A stretch of 34,965 bases of DNA from Desulfovibrionaceae bacterium UBA3823 (GCA_002369295.1 DFDR01000034.1:73933-108897); one strand, 5' to 3'. Shown: positions 18,303 through 26,116, counted from the first letter of the stretch. Numbers and translations are program-made. Notes: generated by a model from the letters alone, not told the origin.

Positions 18303-19346
18303 CTACTTTTTCCTGTTCTGCAGATACCCCCTCACGGCCTGGTTGTGCTCCTGGAGGGTTTTGCTGAAGGCGTGGGATCCGCCGTCCGTGACGGCTACGA
18401 AGTAGAGGAATTCGTGCTTTTCCGGATGAACCGCGGCCTTGAGGGCCGAGACGCCGAAGGAGCAGATGGGGGTGGGCGGGAGTCCCGGCAGCTTGTAGGT
18501 GTTGTAGAGATTGCGGGGATCCTGGAGATTGGCCTTGGTCAGGTTGCCGTTGAAGCTCTGGCCGAGGCCGTAGATCACCGTTGGGTCGGCCTGCAGGAGC
18601 ATGCCCTTGGCCAGCCTGTTGGCGTAGACGCCGGCAACCCGGGGGCGCTCGGCGGCGATGGCGGTCTCCTTCTCCACGATGGAGGCAAGGATGACGGCGG
18701 TCTTCAGCTCGTCGCGGGAGGGCTTGCCCGAGGGCCAGACCTCCTGGGCCTTGCGCCAGAAGTTGTCCACCATCCTGCCCGCCACGGCACGGGCCTGGGC
18801 CCTGTCGAGGGGCTGGCCCTCAAGGAGGGTCTTGAGCAGGTAGGTGTCGGGCATGAGGAAGCCCTCCGCCGTCTCGAAGGGGATGCCGTAGTGGCGCAGG
18901 AACTCCGGATCCCTGATCACCTCGGCAAAGTCGCTGGCCTTGGCCATGCCGCTTTCTTCGATGAGGGCCGCCGTCTGCCACCAGGCGAGTCCTTCGGGAA
19001 TGGTGATGCGGGTGAAGGCGGGCTTGCCGTTGACAAGGCTGTCCAGCACCTTCTCCGGCGTCCAGCCGGTGGAGAGCAGGAAGCGTCCCGCCTGGAGCTT
19101 CGAGCTCTGCTTCTTCCAGCGGGCAAGCAGGCGGAACTTGAACTCGTCCGCTACGATGCCCTTCTCTTCCAGCTGCCTGGCAATTCTGGCCAGCGTTGCG
19201 CCGGGCGCCACGTCGAAGTAGACCTCCTGGCCAGGCCTGGCGGGCGGGGTCTCCAGAAAGCGCTTGGCCTCCCAGACGCCCCAGCCGGCCGCGCACGCAG
19301 CCATGAGGACGAGGACGCAGAGTACCTTGACGAGCAGTTTCAGCAT
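18303..19346 (-). CDS. mltG: Endolytic murein transglycosylase MltG
   Basis: MltG (YceG) cleaves nascent glycan strands in the inner membrane and sets glycan chain length. The 347-residue protein has one N-terminal membrane anchor (about 5-25), a LysM-like region (EVYFDVAPGATLARIARQL) and the YceG catalytic domain. The general acid is Glu225 in ILASIVEKET, equivalent to E. coli Glu218; LLQADPTVIYGLG and YNTYKLPGLPPTPI are family signatures. The start ATG has GGAG upstream. It follows yqgF/ruvX by 42 bp and is the last gene of the minus-strand run that starts with rnhA. Length is normal for the family (about 340). Confidence 0.95.
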   Translation of the reverse strand: MLKLLVKVLCVLVLMAACAAGWGVWEAKRFLETPPARPGQEVYFDVAPGATLARIARQLEEKGIVADEFKFRLLARWKKQSSKLQAGRFLLSTGWTPEKVLDSLVNGKPAFTRITIPEGLAWWQTAALIEESGMAKASDFAEVIRDPEFLRHYGIPFETAEGFLMPDTYLLKTLLEGQPLDRAQARAVAGRMVDNFWRKAQEVWPSGKPSRDELKTAVILASIVEKETAIAAERPRVAGVYANRLAKGMLLQADPTVIYGLGQSFNGNLTKANLQDPRNLYNTYKLPGLPPTPICSFGVSALKAAVHPEKHEFLYFVAVTDGGSHAFSKTLQEHNQAVRGYLQNRKK

Positions 19347-19388
19347 GGCTCCCCTCCGCTTTTCCGGTCTTGCTGGACTTTGTCGCGC

Positions 19389-19880
19389 CTAGTCCTGCTC
19401 TGGCCGGCCCTGCTTTTCCTGGCTCGGGCTCTTCCAGCGCACGTCCACCGGCCGGGCGCATTCGGGCTGGTGGAGATAGCTCTCAAGGATGCGCACCGCC
19501 GCCTGCTGGTCCAGCACGGCCTTGCGCCGCTTCCTGTCCCTGACTCCGGCCTCGGACAGATCCCAGGCCGCCTCTTCGGAGCTGAGCAGCTCCTCCATGA
19601 AGAGCACGGGACAGTCCGTGCGGTGCACGAGGCGGGAGGCGAAGTTGCGCACTTGGCGGGTCGTGAGGGACTCCGTGCCGTCCGGCATCAGGGGCAGGCC
19701 CACGACGACGGCGCCGGGCCGCTCCTGCCGGATGATCCCGGCAAGGGCCTCCAGCAGGGCCTTGCGGCTGGGGAAGGCGTTGAGGTCGAGGGTCGTCAGG
19801 GGATAGGCGAGCACGCCGTCCGGATCCGTGGCCGCAAGTCCGGTGCGGACGAGGCCGTAGTCGATGCCGACAAGCTTCAT
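19389..19880 (-). CDS. ruvX: YqgF/RuvX-family Holliday-junction resolvase-like nuclease
   Basis: A 163-residue RNase H-like fold protein of the YqgF family, proposed to act in 16S rRNA 5' maturation and as a junction resolvase in some species. The catalytic acids are visible: Asp7 in GIDYGLVRTG, Glu96/97 in FMEELLSS, and Asp124 in AVLDQQAAVRIL. VVVGLPLMPDGTES carries the typical GLP motif. The ATG at 19880 gives the family-typical MKLVGIDYG start; the longer open frame upstream overlaps trpS and is not coding. It is placed between trpS (58 bp upstream) and mltG (42 bp downstream). The Arg/Gln-rich C-terminus is about 20 residues longer than in short homologues. YqgF is essential in E. coli. 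Confidence 0.92.
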   Translation of the reverse strand: MKLVGIDYGLVRTGLAATDPDGVLAYPLTTLDLNAFPSRKALLEALAGIIRQERPGAVVVGLPLMPDGTESLTTRQVRNFASRLVHRTDCPVLFMEELLSSEEAAWDLSEAGVRDRKRRKAVLDQQAAVRILESYLHQPECARPVDVRWKSPSQEKQGRPEQD

Positions 19881-19938
19881 GGCGGGCGCGGACGTGGCTC
19901 CGGCCCCGGGGATCGCCCCTGGGGCCGGAATGCCCGGG

Positions 19939-20922
19939 CTAGAATATCTTGACGAGCCGGCGCACGTCTTCCATGGTGCCGCGGGCAAAGGCCCTGGCCT
20001 TCTCGTTGCCGGCCAGAAGGATGTCTCGGGCGACCTCGTCGCTGACCGCCTTCCTGCGCTCCTGGAGCGGATCGAGGAGGCTGTGCAGGTTCTTGAGGAA
20101 GATCTTCTTGCACTGCACGCAGCCAAGCTGGGCCGAGGTGCAGCCTTCCTTGATCTCCGCCTGCTCCTCGGGACTCGCCAGGAGCTCGTGGTAGGGGAAG
20201 AGGTTGCACTTCTCGGGACAGCCGGGGTCGGACTTCTTCACGCGCGGAGGATAGGTGAACATGGTCTTCACCTTGGCCTCGATGCTGCCGAACTCGTCGC
20301 TGAGGAAGATGCCGTTGTCGTAGCTCTTGGACATCTTGCGGCCGTCCAGGCCGGGGCACTTGGCCGCCGGCGTCAGCAGGGCCTTGGGCTCGGGGAAGTA
20401 CTCGCCGTAGAGGAAATTGAAGCGGCGGCAGATTTCGCGGGTGAGCTCCATGTGCGGCAGCTGGTCCTCGCCCACCGGAACGCCCTGGGGGCGGTACATG
20501 AGGATGTCGGCAGCCATGAGGATGGGGTAGCAGAGAAAGCCCGTGTTGCTGAGGTCCTTGGTGGTGATCTGCTGCTGCTGTTCCTTGTAGGTGGGGTTGC
20601 GCTCCACCCAGGAGACGGGGGTGATCATCGAAAGCAGCAGGGAAAGCTCGGCGTGCTCCTTGAGGTCGGACTGGCGGAAGATGGTGCACTTGTCGGGATC
20701 AAGGCCTGCGCCTACCCAGTCCTTGACCATTTCCAGCGTGTTCTGCCGGAGCTGCTCGGTGCGGTTGAAGTCCGTGGTCAGGGCGTGCCAGTCTGCCACG
20801 AAGAAGAAGGCGCGCTGGGTGTTCTGGAGCTCCACCCAGTTCTTGAGGACGCCGAAATAGTGGCCGAGGTGGAGGGGACCGGTGGGACGCATGCCCGAAC
20901 AGGTGCGGAGTTCGTTGTTCAT
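19939..20922 (-). CDS. trpS: Tryptophanyl-tRNA synthetase with Fe-S-type cysteine set
   Basis: A 327-residue class I synthetase that charges tRNA-Trp. The HIGH-type motif is PLHLGHYFG (16-24) and the KMSKS motif is intact (196-200). An additional cysteine set, Cys239-x21-Cys261-x6-Cys268-x2-Cys271, with an extra Cys235, lies in the anticodon-binding region. The Thermotoga TrpRS has a similar C-x22-C-x6-C-x2-C set binding a [4Fe-4S] cluster, so an Fe-S cluster is likely here, which suits an anaerobe. The start ATG at 20922 has AAGGA upstream. It lies in the minus-strand run with the site-2 protease 21 bp upstream and yqgF 58 bp downstream. Confidence 0.96.
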   Translation of the reverse strand: MNNELRTCSGMRPTGPLHLGHYFGVLKNWVELQNTQRAFFFVADWHALTTDFNRTEQLRQNTLEMVKDWVGAGLDPDKCTIFRQSDLKEHAELSLLLSMITPVSWVERNPTYKEQQQQITTKDLSNTGFLCYPILMAADILMYRPQGVPVGEDQLPHMELTREICRRFNFLYGEYFPEPKALLTPAAKCPGLDGRKMSKSYDNGIFLSDEFGSIEAKVKTMFTYPPRVKKSDPGCPEKCNLFPYHELLASPEEQAEIKEGCTSAQLGCVQCKKIFLKNLHSLLDPLQERRKAVSDEVARDILLAGNEKARAFARGTMEDVRRLVKIF

Positions 20923-20943
20923 GGGAAAAATCCTTACTGGAAG

Positions 20944-21627
20944 TTAGATGCCGAAGAGGCTGAGCACGAGCGTGTAGCTTCCCTGCAGAAGCGGAACGAG
21001 AATCTTGTCCAGCAGGCCTGCGACAATCAGGACCAGCAGGACGAGAAAGCCCCAGCGCTGCCAGGCGAGGTAGGAGAAGGCCGCGCGGGCAGGCAGAAAA
21101 TAAGCCAGCACCTTGCTGCCGTCCAGAGGCGGAACCGGAAGCATGTTGAGGATGGCGAGGCAGAGGTTGATGCTCACGCCCGCGGCGAGCGTGGAGCCCA
21201 GAAAGAGCTCGGTGGGCGAGGCGCTGTAGGCAACGCCCGGATCAAGGACGAGGAAGAGCTTGAGCGCTCCTGCAAAGAGGAAAGCCAGGACGACGTTGGT
21301 CCCGGGGCCGGCGAGGGAGCAGAGCAGCATCCCCTTCCTGGGATCCCTGAAGTTGCGCATGTCCACGGGCACGGGCTTGGCCCAGCCGAAGACGAAGGCG
21401 CCGGAGAGGCTCGTGAGCACGAAGCACAGCAGGCCCATGGGGTCGATGTGCGGCAGGGGGTTGAGCGTGATGCGCCCCATGAGCTTGGCCGTGGGGTCGC
21501 CCATCTTGAGGGCCGCCCAGCCGTGGCCCACTTCGTGGAGGATGATGCCGAGGAAGGCGGGAATGAAGACGATGGCGAAGTGGCGCACCGTTTCGGCGAA
21601 GCTGGCGCTGCTGAACAGATCGAGCAT
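20944..21627 (-). CDS. Site-2 protease family (M50) membrane metalloprotease
   Basis: A 227-residue multi-pass membrane protein. The zinc motif HEVGH (31-35, in ILHEVGHGWAA) lies in helix 1, and the third ligand Asp169 in NMLPVPPLDGSK, a classic S2P signature. GRITLNPLPHIDPMG (51-65) is the family's loop with substrate role. There is no PDZ domain, so this is the minimal SpoIVFB/YwhC-like type. It may cleave membrane anchors or be a housekeeping protease; the substrate is unknown. The start ATG has AAGGAG about 11 nt upstream. It follows modD by 15 bp and precedes trpS by 21 bp. Confidence 0.93.
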   Translation of the reverse strand: MLDLFSSASFAETVRHFAIVFIPAFLGIILHEVGHGWAALKMGDPTAKLMGRITLNPLPHIDPMGLLCFVLTSLSGAFVFGWAKPVPVDMRNFRDPRKGMLLCSLAGPGTNVVLAFLFAGALKLFLVLDPGVAYSASPTELFLGSTLAAGVSINLCLAILNMLPVPPLDGSKVLAYFLPARAAFSYLAWQRWGFLVLLVLIVAGLLDKILVPLLQGSYTLVLSLFGI

Positions 21628-21642
21628 GGCTTGTGCTGCTCC

Positions 21643-22515
21643 TTATGCGCCTTGCGCGGCGCGTTCGAAGTCGACCTTGATATCCTGGGGCTTGCCGAAG
21701 TAGACCCAGCTGGTGACGAGCACGTCCGGCCCCTGCAGGGCTGTCTCGTAGGCGTTGGAAGCGTTGATGCCGCCGGCCGCGAGCACGAGGGTGCCGGGAG
21801 AGGTCTGGCGGATGAGCCTGCAGGCTTGGGCGAGGTCTGCCGGGGAAAACTTGTCGAGCTGGATGGCATCGAGGCCTATGGCGGCAAGGCGGCCTGCCTC
21901 CTCCAGCGTGGATGCTTCGGCGACGAGGCGCTTTTCGGGGGCCTTGGCCCGCATCAGGGGCAGGCGCTCCTTGAGGGCGGCGATCTTGTCTTCGCCTTCC
22001 AGAAAGAGCATGTGCCTGTCGAAGACGAGGACGCTTTCGGAGAGCCCTGCCCTGTGCACCGAGGCGCCGCCGTCCGTGGCGGCTGCGAGGCACATCAGCT
22101 TGGCGCCGGGGAAATTCTTGCGCGTCACGGCCACGGCGATGTCCGGCCGCGCCCTGCGGGCGTTCTCTATGAGCTGCGCTGTGCGGGTGGCGATGCCCGT
22201 CATGTACTCGAGCACGTTCTGGGCCATCTTCCAGGCCCTGTGGAGCCCGGAGGCCCTGCCCGAGGCCGCAAGCAGGCAGGGGCAGCCTTCGGCCAGGCTG
22301 CCGTCTTCCAGCAACTCCTGGACATCGAGGCCCGCCTTGCGCAGGATTTTGGCGGCCAGGGCGATGCCGGAGACGGTGCAGCGGGGGGCCCGGGGAGAGA
22401 ATCTCATGCGGCCGGACGCAGCGCCTATGCCGAGGGCGTCGGTCGTGAGGTCGCCGTAGGGGCAGTCCTCGAGGAGGAGGCTCTCGGCGAAGGCGTCGGA
22501 GAAGTGGAAGGGCAT
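21643..22515 (-). CDS. modD: ModD, quinolinate-phosphoribosyltransferase-like molybdenum-associated protein
   Basis: A 290-residue protein of the nicotinate-nucleotide pyrophosphorylase fold. The front ESLLLEDCPYGDLTTDALGIG is closer to ModD than to NadC, which usually has EDxxxGDxT with different flanks. The barrel motifs VTRKNFPGAKLMCLAAATDGG and LVLAAGGINASN are retained, the latter binding phosphate. ModD proteins are usually found in molybdate uptake clusters; their reaction is not established. No modABC is in the window, and the immediate upstream gene is a ThiS/MoaD-like protein (28 bp), so a link to molybdopterin is attractive but inferred. The ATG at 22515 has AGGAG upstream. NadC (quinolinate phosphoribosyltransferase) is the alternative. 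Confidence 0.75.
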   Translation of the reverse strand: MPFHFSDAFAESLLLEDCPYGDLTTDALGIGAASGRMRFSPRAPRCTVSGIALAAKILRKAGLDVQELLEDGSLAEGCPCLLAASGRASGLHRAWKMAQNVLEYMTGIATRTAQLIENARRARPDIAVAVTRKNFPGAKLMCLAAATDGGASVHRAGLSESVLVFDRHMLFLEGEDKIAALKERLPLMRAKAPEKRLVAEASTLEEAGRLAAIGLDAIQLDKFSPADLAQACRLIRQTSPGTLVLAAGGINASNAYETALQGPDVLVTSWVYFGKPQDIKVDFERAAQGA

Positions 22516-22543
22516 GGGCGTGCTCCTGATGGCGCTTTGGGGC

Positions 22544-22780
22544 TCAGCCTGCCGAGACGACGCGCTGGATGTCGATGGTCTGGCCGGGATAGATGGGCAG
22601 GTCTTCGGTGAGAAGCTGTCCGTCGCGGATGACGAGGGCCGTCTCCTCCATGATGCCGAGGCGCTGGAGAAGCTGGCGGACGTTCTTCGGCCGCTTGACG
22701 GTGCTGACGCTTCCCTGGGGGATGAAGCGGACGGTGACGGTCTGCTCGGCGCGGGGCGTGGAGTGTGTCTCGTCGTGCAT
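22544..22780 (-). CDS. ThiS/MoaD-like ubiquitin-fold protein ending in Ala-Gly
   Basis: A 78-residue beta-grasp protein. TVTVRFIPQGSVSTVKRPKN, then NVRQLLQRLGI, ALVIRDGQLLTEDLPIYPGQTIDIQRVV match the sulfur-carrier fold of ThiS/MoaD in length and layout. Functional sulfur carriers end in Gly-Gly, which is adenylated and thiocarboxylated; here the last residues are V-V-S-A-G followed by TGA. The penultimate glycine is Ala, so sulfur loading may be altered or lost. The N-terminus has a charged tail (MHDETHSTPRAEQ). No partner E1-like ThiF/MoeB is in the window. It is followed by modD. A role in molybdopterin, thiamine or tRNA thiolation cannot be chosen from the sequence. The start has AAGG upstream. 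Confidence 0.8.
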   Translation of the reverse strand: MHDETHSTPRAEQTVTVRFIPQGSVSTVKRPKNVRQLLQRLGIMEETALVIRDGQLLTEDLPIYPGQTIDIQRVVSAG

Positions 22781-22886
22781 GGCATGCCTTTGCCGCGCGC
22801 AGGCGGCGGTAGGGATATTCTATTCGAGTCCTTGCGGCGGGGCTTTTTCGGGTGGCTGCCCTGCCCTGCCCTGCTCCAGCCTGAGC

Positions 22887-23360
22887 CTATTCCTCTTCGT
22901 AGCCGGTGTCGTCGGGCAGATCCTTTCTGGCCGCGCACCCCCTGGCCAGTTCGTCGCAGCGCTCGTTCTCCGCATGGCCGGCGTGGCCGCGCAGCCACTT
23001 GAAGGTGACCTTGTGGGTCTTGAGCAGGGGCACGAGCCGCATCCAGAGGTCCACGTTCTTGACGGGCTTCTTGTCGCTCTTGATCCAGGCATGCCGGATC
23101 CAGCTGGCAAGCCAGCCCTTCTGGACGGCGTTGCACAGGTACTGCGAGTCGGAGTGGAGGGTGACCTCGCAGGGTTCCGTCAGCAGGGCCAGGGCATTGA
23201 CGGCAGCCAGGATCTCCATGCGGTTGTTGGTGGTATGGGAGAAGCCGCCGCAGATTTCCTTGCGGGCCTCGGAGCCCTTCATGGTGAGGATGGCTGACCA
23301 CCCGCCCGAGCCGGGATTGCCGAGGCAGGAGCCGTCCGTGTAGATGATGACGTGTTTCAA
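22887..23360 (-). CDS. rnhA: Ribonuclease HI
   Basis: RNase HI cuts the RNA strand of RNA:DNA hybrids. The 157-residue product has the full acidic site: Asp9 (YTDGS), Glu49 (NRMEI), Asp71 (HSDSQ) and Asp136 (NERCDELA). The basic protrusion (SWIRHAWIKSDKKPVKN) is present. The start is a TTG at 23360: AAGGAA lies six bases before it and the protein then begins (M)KHVIIYTDGS exactly as homologues do. The longer open frame upstream has no similarity and would overlap the AT-rich island's edge. The C-terminus has a short acidic tail. It is first in the seven-gene minus-strand run down to mltG. The 106-bp gap to the ThiS-like gene includes a CCCTG tandem stretch. Confidence 0.95.
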   Translation of the reverse strand: MKHVIIYTDGSCLGNPGSGGWSAILTMKGSEARKEICGGFSHTTNNRMEILAAVNALALLTEPCEVTLHSDSQYLCNAVQKGWLASWIRHAWIKSDKKPVKNVDLWMRLVPLLKTHKVTFKWLRGHAGHAENERCDELARGCAARKDLPDDTGYEEE

Positions 23361-23671
23361 GCGTGTTCCTTGTGGAAGAAGGCCCTTGCGGGCAGATGGG
23401 GAAGAATGAGCATACCCCAAAGTTGGATGGGCCGCCAGCGATGAAAATGAAGGCAATCAGTGGTTCTTGACGAGAGGAGCATGTTTGGCTATATTCCAGT
23501 AGAGATATGCTGGTGTATTCGGCATCGGAACAACTGACCGTAGATAATTCAATGGCGTAGTTCGGTTGTGTCGTTGGAAGATGCCTTTTATCAACGCTTT
23601 CCTCAGTAGCAGGGGGTGGCTCGTAGGTCTGTGGCTGGCTTCCTGCATCTCGCTAGGCAGGAGATTCCGTC
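23361..23671. other. Intergenic stretch at the left edge of the AT-rich island
   Basis: About 310 bases between rnhA and the nucleotidyltransferase remnant. On the minus strand 23457-23648 is open for 63 codons (product starting MQEASHRPTSHPLLLRKAL), but it has no recognisable domain, no ribosome-binding site and a sharp drop in GC compared with neighbours. It may be a remnant of an integrated element. I see no terminal inverted repeats, tRNA or promoter. Confidence 0.4.
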
Positions 23672-24003
23672 ATGAGAATGAATCTTGAGAAGATCAACCC
23701 AGTAAGAGGGCTAAGGTAGAAAAGGGAATCGACTTAGTTGAAAAGTGGAACAAGAATGAAAATATCATAGATAAAATGATTATATTTGGTAGCTCAGTTA
23801 CTGACGACTGTACTGAAGAAAGTGATATAGATGTCTGTCTAGTGTCTGATTATACAACAGATAACAATGCATATTTTAGAATACATGGTGGTTTAGATAG
23901 GGTTATGGATGATGTTGTTGATATATTTAACTTTCAACGAATTGGAGGTAAACTGAAGAATGAAATTTTAAAAAATGGAGTTGTTGTGTATGAAAATTCA
24001 TAG
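23672..24003 (+). pseudogene. MNT minimal nucleotidyltransferase (MntA-like antitoxin), frameshifted
   Basis: MntA proteins AMPylate the HEPN toxin HepT to keep it inactive. The N-terminal codons (MRMNLEKINP from ATG 23672, with AGGAG eight bases upstream) are in one frame; the rest (SKRAKVEKGIDLVEKW and onward) is in a frame shifted by one base at about 23700. The nucleotidyltransferase core GSSVTDDCTEESDIDVCL is intact, with the GS and DxD metal motif. The simplest reading is loss of one base in the CCC run at 23698-23700, making the gene broken; an internal start is a weaker alternative (ATG 23776, about 75 residues, would drop the first helix). The stop overlaps the HEPN start by 14 bases, as in intact pairs. 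Confidence 0.75.
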
Positions 24004-24538
24004 AGTAAAAGGTGATCTAGATTCTGTTTATAGGATATTATCAGTTGAAACAGAAGAAAAATCAGACTGTATTGATGTTGCTTCGTATCTTGTTCAATAA
24101 GCGATTGAGAAAAGTCTAAAATATCTTCTTCATGATGTTTACGGTGTGGATGATACGACGAGGGCATTTAAAATTCATAATATTTCAAGATTACTCGATT
24201 AATTAAATGAATTTGATCCTAATTTTGTTGAAAATCATGTTGAACTTCAAATTTTGGCTGGGACTGTTACCGAATGGGAAGCTCGTTCGAGGTACGAAGA
24301 TTTGCTGCGTAGCAGCTATACTGAGGTTAGAAATGCCCTTGGCGTTGCTGAAAAGCTTTATGACGAGGTCAGAGCGATCGATGCCACGAGAAACATAGAC
24401 AGCAATGCTGTGCTGGCTGAGCAGTCTTGGACGGGTTCTCGACAGGAAGAAGGACCATCAGAAGACGACATCTTTCGTTCAGTAGACAGCGAAATGCCTT
24501 TCTCTCAAGACGGTGAAGACTGCGGTCCTCGGTTTTGA
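23990..24538 (+). pseudogene. HEPN domain protein (HepT-like toxin), two in-frame TAA codons
   Basis: The frame starts at ATG 23990, overlapping the nucleotidyltransferase stop. It reads MKIHRVKGDLDSVYRIL, then VASYLVQ-stop-AIEKSLKYLL with TAA at 24098, and RLLD-stop-LNEFDPN with TAA at 24200. The interrupted product matches HEPN proteins paired with MNT: the DVASYLVQ..AIEKSLKYLL helix and the RNase motif R-x4-H (RAFKIH). Both stops sit where Gln (CAA) would fit, so two C-to-T changes explain them. After the HEPN end (about 24390) the open frame continues into a GC-richer tail that is unlikely to belong to it. A cell expressing only fragments would have no toxin. Identification rests on motif and gene pairing. 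Confidence 0.75.
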
Positions 24539-24570
24539 TCGGACGCTTCCCTGGCAAAAGGGCGGCAAAA

Positions 24571-24603
24571 GGGCGCACGCCGGAAGTCCTCCGGCGCACG
24601 CCC
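24571..24603 (-). terminator. Rho-independent terminator of ahcY
   Basis: GGGCGCACGCCGGA (24571-24584) pairs with TCCGGCGCACGCCC (24590-24603) apart from a CA/CA internal mismatch, with a 5-nt loop. On the minus strand the stem is followed by TTTT. It lies 30 bp past the ahcY stop codon. Confidence 0.8.
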
Positions 24604-24633
24604 TGAAAGATGCGCGCTTGTGCCCGCAGTCTG

Positions 24634-26058
24634 CTAGTAGCGGTAGTTGTCGGGCTTGTAGGGGCCTTCAACCTTGATGCCGAGGTAGTCGGCCTGTTCC
24701 TGGCTGAGCCTGGTGAGCTTCGCGCCGATGCGGCCGAGGTGCAGGCGGGCCACTTCCTCGTCGAGATCCTTGGGTAGGGTGTAGACCTTCTTCTCGAGGG
24801 TCTTGTCCTGCCAGAGGCGCAGCTGGGCCAGCGTCTGGTTGGTGAAGCTGTTGGACATGACGAAGCTGGCGTGGCCGGTGGCGCAGCCCAGGTTCACGAG
24901 GCGGCCTTCGGCGAGCACGATGATGGAGCGGCCGGAGAGCAGCTTCCACTTGTCCACCTGGGGCTTGATGTTGGTCTTCACGCAGCCCTTGGTGGAGGTG
25001 AGGTAGGACATTTCGATTTCGCTGTCGAAGTGGCCGATGTTGCAGACGATGGCTTCGTCCTTCATCTGCTCCATGTGCTTGCCGGTGATGACGTGCACGT
25101 TGCCGGTGCAGGTGACGTAGATGTCGGCGATGGGCAGGGCGTCTTCCACGGTGCAGACTTCGAAGCCCTCCATGGCGGCCTGCAGAGCGCAGATGGGATC
25201 GATTTCGGAGACCAGCACGCGGGCGCCGAAGCCGCGCATGGACTGGGCGCAGCCCTTGCCCACGTCGCCGTAGCCGCACACCATGACGACCTTGCCGGCA
25301 ATCATGATGTCCGTGGCGCGCTTGATGCCGTCGGCCAGGGACTCGCGGCAGCCGTAGAGGTTGTCGAACTTGGACTTGGTGACCGAGTCGTTGACGTTGA
25401 TGGCCGGGAAGAGGAGCTTGCCCTGGGCGGCGAGCTGGTAGAGGCGGTGCACGCCGGTAGTGGTCTCTTCGGAGACGCCCTTCACATGGGCTGCGACTTC
25501 GTGCCAGTGACGGGGATCCTTCTCGTAGCGGGCCTTGAGGCGGGCCATGATGACGGCCTCCTCCTCGCAGGAGGCAGGCTTGTCGAAGAGGGAGGGATCC
25601 TCCTCGCAGGCGTAGCCCTTGTGGATGAGCAGGGTCGCGTCGCCGCCGTCGTCGACGATGAGGTCCGGTCCCTTGCCGTCGGGCCAGGTCTGCGCCATTT
25701 CGGTGCACCACCAGTAGTCTTCCAGAGATTCGCCCTTCCAGGCGAAGACCTTGGCGAGGCCGTCGGCGGCAATGGCCGCGGCCGCGTGGTCCTGGGTGGA
25801 GAAGATGTTGCACGAGGCCCAGCGTATGTCGGCGCCGAGTTCGTAGAGGGTCTTGATGAGCATGGCCGTCTGGATGGTCATGTGCAGGGAGCCCGTGATG
25901 CGCACGCCCTTGAGGGGCTTTTGCGGACCGTATTTCTTGATGCATTCCATAAGGCCCGGCATTTCGCGTTCGGAGAGCTGCATTTCCTTGCGTCCGAACT
26001 CGGCCTGTTCAATGTCCTTCACCAGATAGTCCAGCGACAGATCAAGATCTTTTACCAT
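24634..26058 (-). CDS. ahcY: Adenosylhomocysteinase (S-adenosylhomocysteine hydrolase)
   Basis: AhcY splits S-adenosylhomocysteine, the by-product of methylation, to homocysteine and adenosine using bound NAD. The 474-residue product has the substrate region [16 protein letters not shown] (57-72), the NAD loop [12 protein letters not shown] (260-271), the [13 protein letters not shown] helix, and the C-terminal KPDNYRY end that contributes Lys and Tyr to NAD binding. The roughly 40-residue insertion near 145-190 marks the proteobacterial/plant-type long form. The ATG at 26058 has AAGGAAT upstream. It lies 58 bp downstream of sahR on the same strand, and probably shares its promoter. The gene ends at a good terminator (24571). 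Confidence 0.97.
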   Translation of the reverse strand: MVKDLDLSLDYLVKDIEQAEFGRKEMQLSEREMPGLMECIKKYGPQKPLKGVRITGSLHMTIQTAMLIKTLYELGADIRWASCNIFSTQDHAAAAIAADGLAKVFAWKGESLEDYWWCTEMAQTWPDGKGPDLIVDDGGDATLLIHKGYACEEDPSLFDKPASCEEEAVIMARLKARYEKDPRHWHEVAAHVKGVSEETTTGVHRLYQLAAQGKLLFPAINVNDSVTKSKFDNLYGCRESLADGIKRATDIMIAGKVVMVCGYGDVGKGCAQSMRGFGARVLVSEIDPICALQAAMEGFEVCTVEDALPIADIYVTCTGNVHVITGKHMEQMKDEAIVCNIGHFDSEIEMSYLTSTKGCVKTNIKPQVDKWKLLSGRSIIVLAEGRLVNLGCATGHASFVMSNSFTNQTLAQLRLWQDKTLEKKVYTLPKDLDEEVARLHLGRIGAKLTRLSQEQADYLGIKVEGPYKPDNYRY

Positions 26059-26116
26059 TATGCGATTCCTTGCGAGTGCGTGTTAGAGGGAAGAGATTGT
26101 TGGGGGAAAAGTGGTG

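Larger units (their letters stand above)
23457..24540. other. AT-rich island of likely foreign origin
   Basis: Base composition falls sharply to mostly A/T in roughly 23680-24250, with codons such as AAA, ATA and TTA that the neighbours avoid. It contains the broken MNT and HEPN genes. The left and right edges are not sharp; no flanking direct repeat was seen. Horizontal acquisition is inference from composition and content. Confidence 0.65.

Noticed and set aside
19864..22611. A 915-codon + strand frame over trpS, the protease and modD
   Set aside because: Antisense shadow; the minus-strand genes have full catalytic motifs and ribosome-binding sites, this frame has none.
24207..24398. Short + strand frame MNLILILLKIML in the AT-rich island
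   Set aside because: It is out of frame with the HEPN similarity and consists of AT-driven hydrophobic codons.
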